The translations under genes were made by a program, and so were the position numbers. A stretch of 64,000 bases of DNA from Siphonodentalium dalli (Eukaryota; Mollusca; Scaphopoda; Gadilida; Siphonodentaliidae): the NCBI GenBank assembly GCA_032622095.1, contig CP136069.1, positions 3,561,566 to 3,625,565 of the forward strand, in the 5' to 3' direction. The notes under the pieces are model-generated. The model ran no database searches, was not told the origin of the DNA, and saw nothing but the letters and a program-made list of their open reading frames with translations. Below, one piece after another: positions 30,831-41,714 of this stretch; the stretch's first letter is position 1, and every line of letters begins with the position of its first letter.

Positions 30831-33705
30831 CCCTTTACCCAACAAACCGGCCAAAACCGGCCAAATAAAGCTTCAACAGCCTAAAATATCTTAGGTCTGT
30901 CTCAATAGAACTATACACATATGGATATCATTGGAACCGGCTCATTGACCACATTGTGATGGTTATAGTTATGCCCTGTGCCAATGCATTCTCTTATATA
31001 TGCGAGTCGACCATAGGTCGCCTCGCATATATAAGAGAATGCATTGGCCTAAAAAAATCTTTTTTTAACACTTTTTACCATTTTTAGCTCAACTTTACTT
31101 TGTAAAGTTTGAGCTATTGCCATGGCTTTGTCGTCCGTCGTCCGTGTGTGCGTGTGTGCGTGTATGCGTGTGTGCGTGTGTGCGTGTGTACGGGCGGCGT
31201 CAACAATAGAGGCTACAGGACGTACCTTTGATCGGATCATTATGAAATTTGTCATAGCTGTTGACATCAACATTTGTACCAGAATGATTCATTTTGGGGT
31301 CATACGGAAAAAAAACATGGCCGCCAGTGGCCATCTTAGATTTCAAAATTCAATCCATTAGCACGGGCTACAGGCCGTACTGTTCATCTGATCGTCATGA
31401 AATTTGTTATGGATGTTAATATTGACATGTAGATGGGAACGAGTAATTTTGAGGTCATTCGGCCAAAAAACATGGCCGCCAGCAGCCATCTTCGATTTTA
31501 CTCTTTGCATGACTAAATCCTTTAGCACGGGCTACAGGTCGTACCTTTAGTCAGATCGTCATAAAATTTATCATGGCTGTTGAAATTGGAATGTAGATGG
31601 GAACGAGTCATTTTGGGGTCATTCGGACAAAAAACATGGCCGCCAGTGGCCATCTTTGTTTTCAAAATTCAATCCATTAGCACGGGCCACAGGTCGCACT
31701 GTTCGTCTGATCATCATGAAATTTGTCATGGATGTTAATATTGTCATGTAGATGGGAACGAGTAATTTTGGGGTCATTCGGCCCAAAAACATGGCCGCCA
31801 GCAGCCATCTTGGATTTTACTCTTTGTATGACTAAATTCTTTAGCACGGGCTACAGGTCGTACCTTTAGTCTGATCATCATAAAATTTGTCATGGATGTT
31901 AACAATGACATGTAGATTGGAACGAGTCATTTTGGGGTCAATTGGCCAAAAAACATGGCCGCCAGCAGCCGTCTTGGATTTTACTCTTTGCATGACTAAA
32001 TCCTTTAGCACGGGCTACAGGTCCTACTTTTCGTCTGATCATCATAAAATTTGTCAAGAATGTTAATAATCACATGTAGATGGGAACGAGTCATTTTGGG
32101 GTCATTCGGCCAAAAAACATGGCCGTCAGCAGCCATCTTGGATTTTACTCTTTGTATGACTAAATCCTTTAGCACGGGCTACAGGTCGTACCTTTAGTCT
32201 GATCATTATAAAATTTGTCTTGGCTGTTGATATTGGAATGTAGATGGGAACGAGTCATTTTGGGGTCATTCGGACAAAAAACATGGCCGCCAGCGGCCAT
32301 CTTGGATTTCAAAATTTAATCCATTAGCATGGGCCACAGGTCGTACTGATTGTCTGATCATCATGAAATTTGTCATGGATGATAATATTTACATGTAGAT
32401 GGGAACGAGTAATTTTGGGGTCATTCGGCCAAAAAACATGGCCACCAGCAGCCATCTAAGATTTTACTCTTTGTATGACTAAATTCTTTATCACGGGCTG
32501 CAGGTCGTACCTTTAGTCTGATCATCATAAAATTTATCATGGATGTTAACAATGACATGTAGATGGGAACGAGTAATTTTGGGGTCAATCGGCCAAAAAA
32601 AATGGTCGCCAGCAGCCATCTTGGATTTTACTCTTTGTATGACTAAATCCTTTAGCACGGGCTACAGGTTGTATCTTTAGTCTGATCATCATAAAAATTT
32701 TCATGAATGTTAATAATGACATGTAGATGGGAACGAGTCATTTTGGGGTCATTCGGCCAAAAAAGATGGCCGCCAGCAGCCATCTTGGATTTTACTCTTT
32801 GTATGACTAAATCCTTTAGCACGGGCTACAGGTCGTACCTTTAGTCTGATCATCATAAAATTTTTCATGGCTGTTGAAATTGGAATGTAAATGGGAACGA
32901 GTCATTTTGGGGTCATTCGGACAAAAAACATGGCCGCCAGTGGCCATCTTGGATTTCAAAATTTAATCCATTAGCACGGGCCACAGGTCGTACTATTCGT
33001 CTGATCATCATGAAATTTGTCCTGGTTGTTAATGTTGAAATGTAGATGGTAACGAGTAATTTTGGGGTCATTTGGCGAAAAAACGTGGCCGCCAGCAGCC
33101 ATCTTGGATTTTACTCTTTGTATGACTAAATTCTTTAGCACGGGCTACAGGTCGTACCTTTAGTCTGATCATCATAAAATTTGTCATGGATGTTAACAAT
33201 GACATGTAGATTTGAACGAGTCATTTTGGGGTCAATCGGCCAAAAAACATGGCCGCCAGCAGCCATCTTGGATTTTACTCTTTGTATGACTAAATTCTTT
33301 AGCATGGGCTACAGGTCGTACCTTTAGTCTGATCGTCATAAAATTTGTCATTGATGTTAACGATGACATGTAGATGGGAACGACTCATTTTGGGGTCATT
33401 CGGCCGAAAACATGGCCGCCAGCAGCCATCTTGGATTTTACTTTTCTCTTCATGTCTATAAACTAGTATTAGACATTCAACTTTCCACATTCCTAATCGC
33501 TCCATTGACTGTAATATATTAAATTATTCCCTTTCCAAGTTGAGCTACAGTGTCATTGACACTTTCATTTCTTACATTCTTTAACAATTTTATAATTTTT
33601 AATGTGTTAAGCCAATGCATTCTCTTATATATGTGAGGCGACCTATGGTCGACTCGCATATATAAGAGAATGCATTGGCACAGGGCCCTTCTGTTGGGTA
33701 AAGGG
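30831..33705 (+). mobile_element. piggyBac-type MITE A, copy 8, split by element B
   Basis: TTAA-flanked (30827-30830, 33706-33709). The left half with its hairpin stops at TTTTTACCATTTTT; the right half resumes at TTTCTTACATTCTTTAAC. Element B fills the gap. The right TTAA lies only about nine bases from the donor of exon 33719-33859. Confidence 0.9.
31086..33546 (+). mobile_element. Tandem-array element B, copy 2
   Basis: Begins with the hairpin AGCTCAACTTTACTTTG/TAAAGTTTGAGCT, then GTCGTCCGTCGTCCG and a GTGTGCGT microsatellite, then about 14 units of about 170 bp containing CATGGCCGCCAGCAGCCATC, and ends AAGTTGAGCT. Possible CATTT duplication around it. Units alternate between the AGATTTCAAAATTCAATCC and GGATTTTACTCTTTG types. 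Confidence 0.85.
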
Positions 33706-33718
33706 TTAAATGACCTAC

Positions 33719-33859
33719 CAGGTCTATGACTCCTGCCTCAAACAACATACTGACATTTTCCGAGGCAGCATCTTCAGTAAAGTCAGGTAGATTTTGTACT
33801 GTCTCAAGAAGTAAGCAAATATTCTTTGATAAGTCTTCGAAACTGCAATCCTTTGTTTC
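33719..33859 (-). CDS. Internal exon, armadillo/HEAT-like gene
   Basis: Minus-strand acceptor TTTTATATGCAG and donor GTAGGT. 141 nt, phase 0 at both ends, 47 codons. Includes ETKDCSFEDLSKNICLLLET, then ENVSMLFEAGVIDL, typical of helix pairs in armadillo-like solenoids. It continues exon 38871-38966 in phase. Its 5' splice site is nine bases from a MITE A insertion. Confidence 0.8.
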
Positions 33860-33874
33860 CTGCATATAAAATGA

Positions 33875-34040
33875 ATACAATCACCTGTCGTACTCCAACA
33901 CATAATTAATACAATAATCATTTATTCCAACACTGATTTAATACAATCACCTACTGTCATACTCCAACACATAATTAATACATGTGCAATTATCACTTAT
34001 TCCAACACTGATTTAACACAATCATCACCTACTCCAAACA
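33875..34040. repeat. Short tandem duplication near an acceptor
   Basis: ACTCCAACACATAATTAATAC and TTATTCCAACACTGATTTAA occur twice in sequence, with a further partial CCTACTCCAA. It lies in the intron just upstream (minus strand) of exon 33719-33859. Confidence 0.7.
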
Positions 34041-34045
34041 AGAAT

Positions 34046-34410
34046 TACAGTAAAACCTCTCCAAACCGGACCCTCTATAAACTGAATCCTTCTCCATACC
34101 GACCGAATTGTCCGGAAATATGATACGTTTCTAGATATGGCACTTTCCTATGCTCATATTTAAATTCGCGCAGAACTATTTTTTGCTCAGTTTTGAATTC
34201 GCGCACTTTAAATTCATGCAGCTGCGCGAATTCAAAACTGACAAAAATATTTTCGAGATATTTCTGTGATATTTTCGTACATCTTGGAGCTACATGTAAT
34301 GACAGTTTATGTTCTCATTGCTGGAGATAATATATGTGTAAGGCTTATAATTCTCTATTTAACTGTTGGGTGTGCGAAAAATATTACTGCACGAATTTAA
34401 ATATGAGTAA
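34046..34410. mobile_element. Tigger/pogo-like terminus plus foldback insert
   Basis: ACAGTAAAACCTCTCCAAAC and following CGGACCCTCTATAAAC resemble pogo-type termini; only one end is seen. Within it TGCTCATATTTAAATTCG (34151) pairs with CGAATTTAAATATGAGTA (34393), delimiting a foldback with further GCGCGAATTC inverted words. Both calls are tentative. Confidence 0.45.
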
Positions 34411-34571
34411 CTTAAGGTAGGTCAGTTTGTAAGCTAGGCGTGGGAAATTTGGTATTCAAGAGAGACCACCCAAACAGAGACAGTGATACACCCATGTTTA
34501 CAATTCCAGAGTTCAGGTTTAATAACCAAAACCGATTGAAGAGGGAATTTTTAAATATAAACTTCAATTAA

Positions 34572-35010
34572 CCCTTTCAGTGCCAGGGGCCGATCTCATC
34601 AGCCCTAATTTACGGTCTGTAAAATCGGCCCTAAAAAATTGGATTTTTTTGGGTTGAATTTGTTTTGGGTATGCTTAAGCATGCTATACTCGAATTTAAA
34701 AACAAACTGGATAAAACCTTAGGGCATGTTATAACTCAAAACTATATTCATAGTAATAATTTTGATGCCCATGAAAAATGCAAGATTCCCTGGCACTAAA
34801 CCTACAAAATAAGTCTGTTAAAGAATATAAGAAAAAAATTATTAAAATTGTAAAAAATTGTAAAAAATAATAACAAATGATGAACATTTTTTAGGCCAAT
34901 GCATTCTCTTATATATGGGAGGCGACCTATGGTCGACTCGCATATATAAGAGAATGCATTGGCACAGGGTATATGGGTTGATACAAAAATCGGACCTGGC
35001 ACTGAAAGGG
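34572..35010 (-). mobile_element. Hairpin MITE C, complete
   Basis: CCCTTTCAGTGCCAGG to TGGCACTGAAAGGG within TTAA (34568-34571, 35011-35014). Opposite orientation to the copy at 18649. One 70-bp hairpin (34895-34963). Confidence 0.9.
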
Positions 35011-35208
35011 TTAAACCCAAAGTTTTTCCTTATCTTTCAACAATAGTTGGGTTTGGGTTCAATATAATGCAGTTTCCGTAGTTTGATTTCTCTGCCATTA
35101 TTTGTTTTTGATTGTAATTTGTGTACTAACTGTACATACTTTTTATGTGTTTCATTATTTCTTCATAAAGATCGATTCATAATCTTTATATTCCACTGCA
35201 TCCTGCAC

Positions 35209-35467
35209 TCAAGCCTCGAAATAGTGTGTCTGTCATTTGCAGAATGAGGTCCCCAGAGGGTGAATTTAGTGATGCTATCCCACATATCGGGCTAGCATCA
35301 CCAAATTCACCCTTTGGGGACCTCATTCTGCTTACACCTCGGCAGAATGAGGTTCCCAGAGGGTGAATTTGGTGATCCCCACCCGCTATGTGGGGTAGCA
35401 TCACTAAATTCACCCTCTGGAGACCTCATTCTGCAAATGACAGACATGCTATTTCAAGGCTTGCATG
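35209..35467 (+). mobile_element. Foldback MITE F, complete
   Basis: TCAAGCCTCGAAATAG to CTATTTCAAGGCTTG. Two inverted copies of the CAGAATGAGGTCCCCAGAGG module flank a centre CTGCTTACACCTCGGCAGAA. Same palindrome-of-palindromes layout as MITE A but unrelated sequence. Confidence 0.85.
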
Positions 35468-35469
35468 CA

Positions 35470-36147
35470 CTTCTATTTGGCACATGAAAGTAATAATTAG
35501 GCCATATAAGCCTGATGTATTGGATAATGCACATGTAGGCAATTTAACAAAAAAATTAAAAAAATTCCATAACTTTTCCATAACTTTTCCAGACTTCCTG
35601 ATCATTTTTTCAAGACTTTTCAATGAACAAATTCAATAACTTTCCCATACGTCACATCAGGGAATTTGAAGAAAAAAATTGGGAAAGACTTTACAATTTC
35701 CTTATTTTGAAAAGGTCACTGGACTTAGTGTTCGAAATATAGGAAGATGAGTAGCTATTGTGTTTACCATCCATAAAGTCTATGCTTTTATATGTTTTCA
35801 TGGTTGATCACCGTGGCCTCCCCCATGTTTGCTGCAGTGATATATTATCCCTGAACAAACAGTCATTTAGACATCATGTAAGTAATCAGCACTGATATTT
35901 TATATTATTCCATGACTTTTCAAGACCTACTCCCTGTCCCCCACCAATTTTCAAGACCTTTTCCATAACTGGGTGAGAAAAGGTCCCATTTTCCAGACTT
36001 TTCTAGGGTATGGAAATCAAATTTTCGAATTCCATAACTTTTCCAGGATTCTAGACCCGCGTATGAACCCTGTTCTATTTAGCACATGAGTAATAATTAG
36101 GCCCTATATTAAAGCCTGATGTATTGGATAATGCACATGTAGGCAAT
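35470..36147. other. No gene; iterated CATAACTTTTCCA words
   Basis: Words such as TTCCATAACTTTTCCA and CAAGACTTTTCAA recur from 35560 to 36055. The stretch 36075-36150 repeats 35470-35545 (CTATTT-GCACATGA, AGTAATAATTAGGCC, TGCACATGTAGGCAATTTAA), a second copy about 600 bp on. Confidence 0.55.
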
Positions 36148-36151
36148 TTAA

Positions 36152-36511
36152 CCCTTTACCCAACAGAACGGTCCTGTGCCAATGCATTCTCTTATATATA
36201 TAAGAGAATGCATTGGCTTAACACATATTAAAAATGATTAAATTGTCAAAGAATGTAGAAAAATATTATAAAAATTGTTAAAAAATGAAAGAAAAAATTA
36301 TAAAATTGTTACAGAATGTAAGAAAAAATGGTCGACTCGCATATATAAGAGAATGCATTGGCACAGGGCATAACTGTAACCATCACAATGTGGTCAATGA
36401 ACCGGTTCCAATGATATCCATATTTGTATGGTGTTATTGAGACAGACCGAAGATATTTTAGGCCGTTGAAGCTTTATTTGGCCGTTTTTGGCTGTTTTGT
36501 TGGGTAAAGGG
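36152..36511 (-). mobile_element. piggyBac-type MITE A, copy 9, rearranged
   Basis: TTAA-flanked. The first hairpin has collapsed to the perfect short palindrome AATGCATTCTCTTATATATA-TAAGAGAATGCATT, without the GCGAGTCGAC centre. The second has lost its left arm. Confidence 0.85.
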
Positions 36512-36533
36512 TTAAGCAAATTCAAGTCTGAAT

Positions 36534-37062
36534 TAAGAGTGTCTGACATTTGCAGAATGAGGTTCCCTGAAGATGAATTTAGTAATGCTACCCCACACAG
36601 CAGGCTAGCCTCACTAAATTCATCCTCTGGGAACCTCATTCTGCTATCTATCACCTTAAATTTACACTGTTTTTAGTTACTTTTTCTCCTTCTGTTCATG
36701 TTCTATATCCCCTAATTTGCAGAAGATAAAATGCATAATCGAGGTGACTAATTGGTGAACATCACCAACTTCAACTGGGGAACATCAACCTGATCCTATG
36801 GTAGCTAGGTCTCCCAATATAGCAGGTGAGGCATAAACAGATTGAGGTCACCAGAGGGTGAATTTTGTGATGTTAGCCCGAAGGATAGAGTAACTAAATT
36901 CAACATCTGGGGACCTCATTCTGCATATGTCAGACACTCTACATTCAGGCTTGGGTAAAATCCTGATGTGACATGTAGGCAATTCTGAGCGGGCTAGCAT
37001 TACCAAACTCACCCTCTCGGGTCCTCATTCTGATTAGGCCTCAACTGCTATGGGAGACCTAG
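36534..37062. mobile_element. Cluster of diverged MITE F pieces
   Basis: F modules at 36550-36650, 36838-36955 and 36996-37035 show GAATGAGG, GGTGAATTT-GTGATGCTA and CCTCATTCTG in both orientations with gaps between. They look like two or three old copies, one interrupted. Confidence 0.65.
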
Positions 37063-37220
37063 GATCAGATTTAAGCTTCCCAGAACCATTCATCGACCTA
37101 TTTTAGTAATCGGAACATGACAAAAGTGCAAAATTCCTAGGTTTAGTTTGAGGACTGAAGTTTATGAGTTGCTTCAACGAGAGACGTGATACCTGGAAGG
37201 GGGAGGGGTTAGGTTGGGTT

Positions 37221-38389
37221 TAGGGCTGGGCGATATTGGCCCCAAAAAATATCGCGATATTATGGTGAACACACCACGATACACGATATTATCGCGATAT
37301 TATTTTGGTATATAACAGTTGGTAAGTACAATGTATAATATATGCAATATTTCATGAATAAAGTTTGCACAATACATCCCTACGTTTTATTTACGTTTTA
37401 TGGGCCATGCGAGGTCGAGTAAATGTAAATTGAACAATTATCAGTAACACATCACAGTATACATATGTATATAATGACCACTCGTCTGCAACAATTGACA
37501 GTTTGCCGACAGAGAAAACAATAACTTTAAAACAAAGGGATGTAATCATATAACAAGGCCCATGTGCGTTTTAGCATAAATTTTTAGAGTTATATCCCTT
37601 CGACCATAGCGCTCAACACCACACATTAAGCACCACATTCGGTTTCAAATTTCCATTTTATTTATTCGTGAGGAATTGGTTGTTTCAACTTGTTTGTGAG
37701 ACTATTTATTAGTGGTAATTGGTAGCACCGTGAGTCTGCGTGAGACTTCAATGTACATATACGGCAGCCCTGGGAATTAGCGTCGACAATGGGCAGTGCC
37801 GAGGCAAAAGCCGATGTGAAATGAATTTGCATTTTTTTAGCCGAGGAAAATAAATATATACATGTTCAATTAGTTTTATGAATTTGACGTTTGTTGAAGC
37901 GATAGAATCATAGCAATGCCATGATCCGTACGGCACATGTCCACAAAATCATTTTACTCCGAATTTGCACACATTGACACAGTGACACCATCAGCTGGTG
38001 TGGTCAATATAAAATCTGACATCGTAATCCGTCTCCAAGCAACCGGTTACGGTTGATAGAGCAAGCTGCACCAACTTGAAAGGAGGTCATTGTGCCAGTC
38101 GCATGCACTCGACAAACCTGCAATATCACAATGTAGCCAACTGATGCTAGCGCTTTGATGTTTCCGACGAAGCATATCCAACTTGACAAGCACTTTTTTC
38201 CACTGCATATTTCTGGGAATACTTACTCTAACTTCCCTGTTTGTTGGGACCATATGATGGGTTTCAACCTACATGGAGAATATTACAACTTGGGACGGTT
38301 TTACGATATTTTTATATCAGACGATATTATTGACGATATCAAAATTAAAACCGGCTATACCCGATATATCGTCATATCGCCCAGCACTA
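37221..38389. mobile_element. Non-autonomous hAT element
   Basis: Left end TAGGGCTGGGCGATATTGG and right end GTCATATCGCCCAGCACTA lie within the exact 8-bp duplication GTTGGGTT (37213-37220, 38390-38397). Subterminal ATATCGCGATAT words are dense at both ends. About 1.17 kb; no transposase recognised. Confidence 0.88.
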
Positions 38390-38399
38390 GTTGGGTTAC

Positions 38400-38790
38400 C
38401 CTCTAACTGTGGTAAAAATGTTCAACAGTTGGAAATTCCTTGACTGACACAGCAACAGTGGAAATTTCGAAACAAATATAGCTTAATTAAAATTATTATG
38501 ATACATGTAGTTTAGTGTGGAATATGCTGTTTTCTGACCAAAAATTGAATATTTAACTACTTTTGGTAAAATTTCGGACTGAAATGGCCATTGGCTGGAA
38601 TTTTTTCAGCCATATATACATGTATGTTGCTATATGTTGGAAATTATGAACAGTTGGAAACATTCAAATACCAGTTGGAAAACTCTGAAATTACAAAAAT
38701 GTCCCACAGCAAATTTTGTGCTGTGGCATATGTTAGATTCCACATGTTGCCACGGCATTGCTTATATAAATTGCCATGGCCAATTTTGAG
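38400..38790. other. No gene recognised
   Basis: AT-rich. Contains the word CCACGGCATTGCTTATA with inverse TTGCCATGGCCAATT at 38750-38790, a fragment resembling MITE P and 4479-4512. Confidence 0.45.
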
Positions 38791-38796
38791 GACTGC

Positions 38797-38880
38797 ATAC
38801 CTGGACTATGAATATTCAATAGCTTGTTGTCATAACTGGACTATAAATATTCAATATCTTATTGTCATACCTGGATAGTT
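38797..38880 (-). repeat. Tandem duplication around a 5' splice site
   Basis: CATACCTGGACTATGAATATTCAATA occurs about two and a half times in about 38-bp steps. On the minus strand each copy carries CCAGGTATG, the exon end and donor of exon 38871-38966 (one copy mutated to CCAGTTATG). Confidence 0.7.
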
Positions 38881-38966
38881 GATGCAATAACTTTGCTCAG
38901 TTTTTGGACGTTATTCCCAGAATTGTTGTTGAGAATGGTCTGCAGGTTTGAGAATGACATCTTGAT
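38871..38966 (-). CDS. Most 5' confident exon of the minus-strand gene
   Basis: Minus-strand acceptor TTATAATTTCAG and donor GTATGA. 96 nt, only phase 0 is open. Reads IKMSFSNLQTILNNNSGNNV and ends KLSKVIASTIQ. The Met at codon 3 could be the start if the upstream exon is 5' UTR; alternatively it is internal. In phase with exon 33719-33859. Confidence 0.7.
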
Positions 38967-39044
38967 CTGAAATTATAAATTTTCTAACTGAAATCACCAA
39001 AACCTTAAAATAATTCCTCTAATCTTCACTTTCACCAAGACTGA

Positions 39045-39340
39045 GTTTAGTGTGACTGTCATTTACAGAATGAGGTCCCCAGAGCGCTAGCAGCCTAGCA
39101 TCACTATATTCACCCACTGGGACCTCATTCTGCTTAGGCCTCGTCTTCTCTTGAAAGTTTCTTTATTATTAAATTTCTGTTGAAACTTCTTCACATAGAT
39201 TCTATTTCTTTTTTAGTTTAGTTTCTCTACATCCCCCAAATTGAGTCTATATCTCCCATAGCAGATGAGGCCATGCAGAATGGGGTACCCAGCGGGTTAA
39301 TTTGATGATGCTAGCCTGCTGTAGAGGAACACTCTTTATT
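39045..39340. mobile_element. Two diverged MITE F pieces
   Basis: 39055-39145 has CTGTCATTTACAGAATGAGG and GACCTCATTCTGCTTAGG, a nearly whole short F unit. 39265-39330 has GCAGAATGGGGTACCCAG and GATGATGCTAGCCTGC. Confidence 0.6.
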
Positions 39341-39503
39341 GACAATTTACACAGAACTTAGAAGCAGGGCTTTTATTTCGGTAAGAATCCAAATCTAGAT
39401 TCTCGTAAATATGCTCGCAAATTACCCTGGATTGTCGTGAAAAGTATGTATGGATTCTCGCAAAATCAGATGATTACAGTAATTAGTCGACTAAATCTCT
39501 CAC

Positions 39504-39889
39504 ATGGTTACAGTTATGCCCTGTGCCAATGCATTCTCTTATATATGCGAGTCGACCATAGGTCGCCTCGCATATATAAGAGAATGCATTGGCTTAACAC
39601 ATTAAAAATTATAAAATTGTTAAAGAATGTAAGAAAAAATGGTAAAAAGCGTTAAAAAAAGATTTTTTTTAGGCCAATGCATTCTCTTATATATGCGAGG
39701 CGACCTATGGTCGACTCGCATATATAAGAGAATGCATTGGCACAGGGCATAACTGTAACCATCACAATGTGGTCAATGAGCCGGTTCCAATGATATCCAT
39801 ATTTGTATGGTTTTATTGAGACAGACCCAAGATAATTTAGGCTGTTGCAGCTTTATTTGGCCGTTTTTGGCCGTTTGTTGGGTAAAGGG
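39504..39889 (-). mobile_element. piggyBac-type MITE A, copy 10, left end lost
   Basis: Starts inside the element (ATGGTTACAGTTATGCCCTG), contains both hairpins and ends TTGGGTAAAGGG. Its right TTAA is itself split by element G at 39893. Confidence 0.88.
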
Positions 39890-39892
39890 TTA

Positions 39893-40278
39893 CTCTTGAG
39901 TGCCTAATAAAAGTACAGGGTGGAATAATAGTACAGGTTGGAAAATGTCGCGTAACTGAATAATAGTACAGGGCGGAATAAACGTACAGACTGGAAATAT
40001 TAGTACCATACATCCCAACAAAACGCACCATCTGACTGGTTTACTGATGCCATGTGACAGAAATAGTTTCAATGGATAGCCAGGTCTGTGAATCTACAGT
40101 GTGCTGATCACTGTCAACAATCAGAGTTCATTTATCTATGAATAACACAATTTAAGATTGGTGAATTATTTCTTTTGGTTAATTTAATAAACGTACAGGA
40201 CCAAATAACGATCGTACAGGTGGGAATTTTACCTCGATTTTAATAATCGTACATGTATGTTTATTAGGCACTCAAGAG
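39893..40278 (+). mobile_element. TA-targeting MITE G, complete
   Basis: CTCTTGAGTGCCTAATAAA to TTTATTAGGCACTCAAGAG, 386 bp, with TA at 39891-39892 and 40279-40280. Removing it recreates GGGTTAA of MITE A10. Confidence 0.92.
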
Positions 40279-40284
40279 TAATAA

Positions 40285-40404
40285 TCGGAAATATGGCTTC
40301 TTGCCTTTCATATAAATGGCAACAAGCCATATTTCCGACTAAATCCTGAAAAGTTACCCATAGTTCAGCTGTGGTTAAGGAGTCGATTAATTACGGCATT
40401 ACTG
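40285..40404. mobile_element. Palindromic MITE E, left arm mostly deleted
   Basis: TCGGAAATATGGC short left arm, then the full right arm to GGCATTACTG/TA. It starts just after element G. Confidence 0.75.
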
Positions 40405-40510
40405 TAACTGCACAAGGGCAAAGATTATCATCCATTTTAAACCAAACCAAAGTTTGCCTTGATAATAAGGAGCAAGTTCCAATTCTAAACTGAAGTTGTA
40501 TGTGTAGAGT

Positions 40511-40888
40511 CAGGGGCGCCGGAAGAGGGTGGGCAGAGGGGGCAGCTGACCCCACTGCCCTTGACCAAGGGGGGCGAGCGGGGGCAGGACTTGCCCTTTT
40601 TCTGGAGACAAAAAATACTTTTTGTGTGTTTAATCTCGTGTTTTTATAGCAAAATGTGACTTTTTTGGTCCAAATACCACCAATTTCACAAGGAATATTA
40701 ATTTTTTGTCAATTTTATCACCAAACGGCCATAAAAACCGACAAATACCATTAAAATAGTGATTTTTGCCACAATGAATTTATGGTTATTTTCCCGAGTT
40801 TGCTGAGAAAATGCCCTTTTTTTGCGGAAAAGTGCCCTTTTTGTAGACTCTGCCCCCCCCCTGCCCTTGGATGCTTCCGGCGCCCCTG
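40511..40888 (+). mobile_element. hAT-type MITE I, complete
   Basis: CAGGGGCGCCGGAAG to CTTCCGGCGCCCCTG with the exact 8-bp duplication TGTAGAGT (40503-40510, 40889-40896). About 25 bp longer than the copy at 23270 because it keeps GTGACTTTTTTGGTCC. Confidence 0.92.
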
Positions 40889-40898
40889 TGTAGAGTAT

Positions 40899-41256
40899 AT
40901 ACTCTTGTGTGCCAAATAGAAGTGCAGGGCGGAATATAAGTATAAGGTGGAAACTTCCAACAAAATTTATAATAGTGCAGGGTGGAAGCATGTTATTAAT
41001 TCTCACAACAATAATTTTTTCAAATGCCTGGACAATTCCACATGACTTGTAACTTGTAACTTGTAAGAATACTCAAAAGATGATCAAGAGAATGATATTC
41101 TGGTATTTTATTTGCACGGCTGACAGCAGCTTTTATGAACTCCACTTTCGAGCCATCAATTTTCAAGACAACTTGCAGACCCAAATAAGCATCGTGCAGG
41201 GTGGAATATTTTTCATAAAATTAATAAACATACATGTATGTTCATTTGACAGACAA
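40899..41256 (+). mobile_element. Diverged relative of MITE G
   Basis: TACTCTTGTGTGCCAAATAGAA, then GTGCAGGGCGGAAT, ending ACATGTATGTTCATTTGACAG and ACAAGAGTA. Same layout as G with many changes; termini still mostly inverse. Confidence 0.6.
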
Positions 41257-41270
41257 GAGTAGAGCAATAC

Positions 41271-41714
41271 TTAAAGGTACTCAATCCAATTTGACGGTCC
41301 CCATATCATCAGATTCCAACAACAACATTTTTTGAAATGCCGCTTCAGTTATCAGAATCGATTAATTGCCCAAAAATAATGCTAACCAAGTCAACTATAG
41401 TATAAAATTGCCCAAAACCTGTTATTTATTAATGTTTTGTTCAACGAAATTTTGCCAGTTGTCAAATATCTGACACAGAAGACCACTGGATTTTAGAGTT
41501 ATCGATCTTCATCTGCTATCTGGTCAGATAAGTTCTTCTCGTTTACAGTTTACTGGGCCACTTAAAATTTAAATAATAGATTTCATACATCGATATATTC
41601 ATGATCACTCCTAGCTTTGATGGGTTAGTTCCTCGAATCGAATCAAATATTTTTTACCCCTGAAGCCAAGGAAATATCAATTTGCGAGCGTTAATTCAGA
41701 TTGAGTACCTTTAA
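41271..41714 (+). mobile_element. MITE N, copy 1
   Basis: TTAAAGGTACTCAATCC at the left and GATTGAGTACCTTTAA at the right, with TTAA possibly the target. Interior words AGTTATCAGAATCGATTAAT and GAAGCCAAGGAAAT match copies at 43778 and 60187. Non-coding. Confidence 0.75.
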
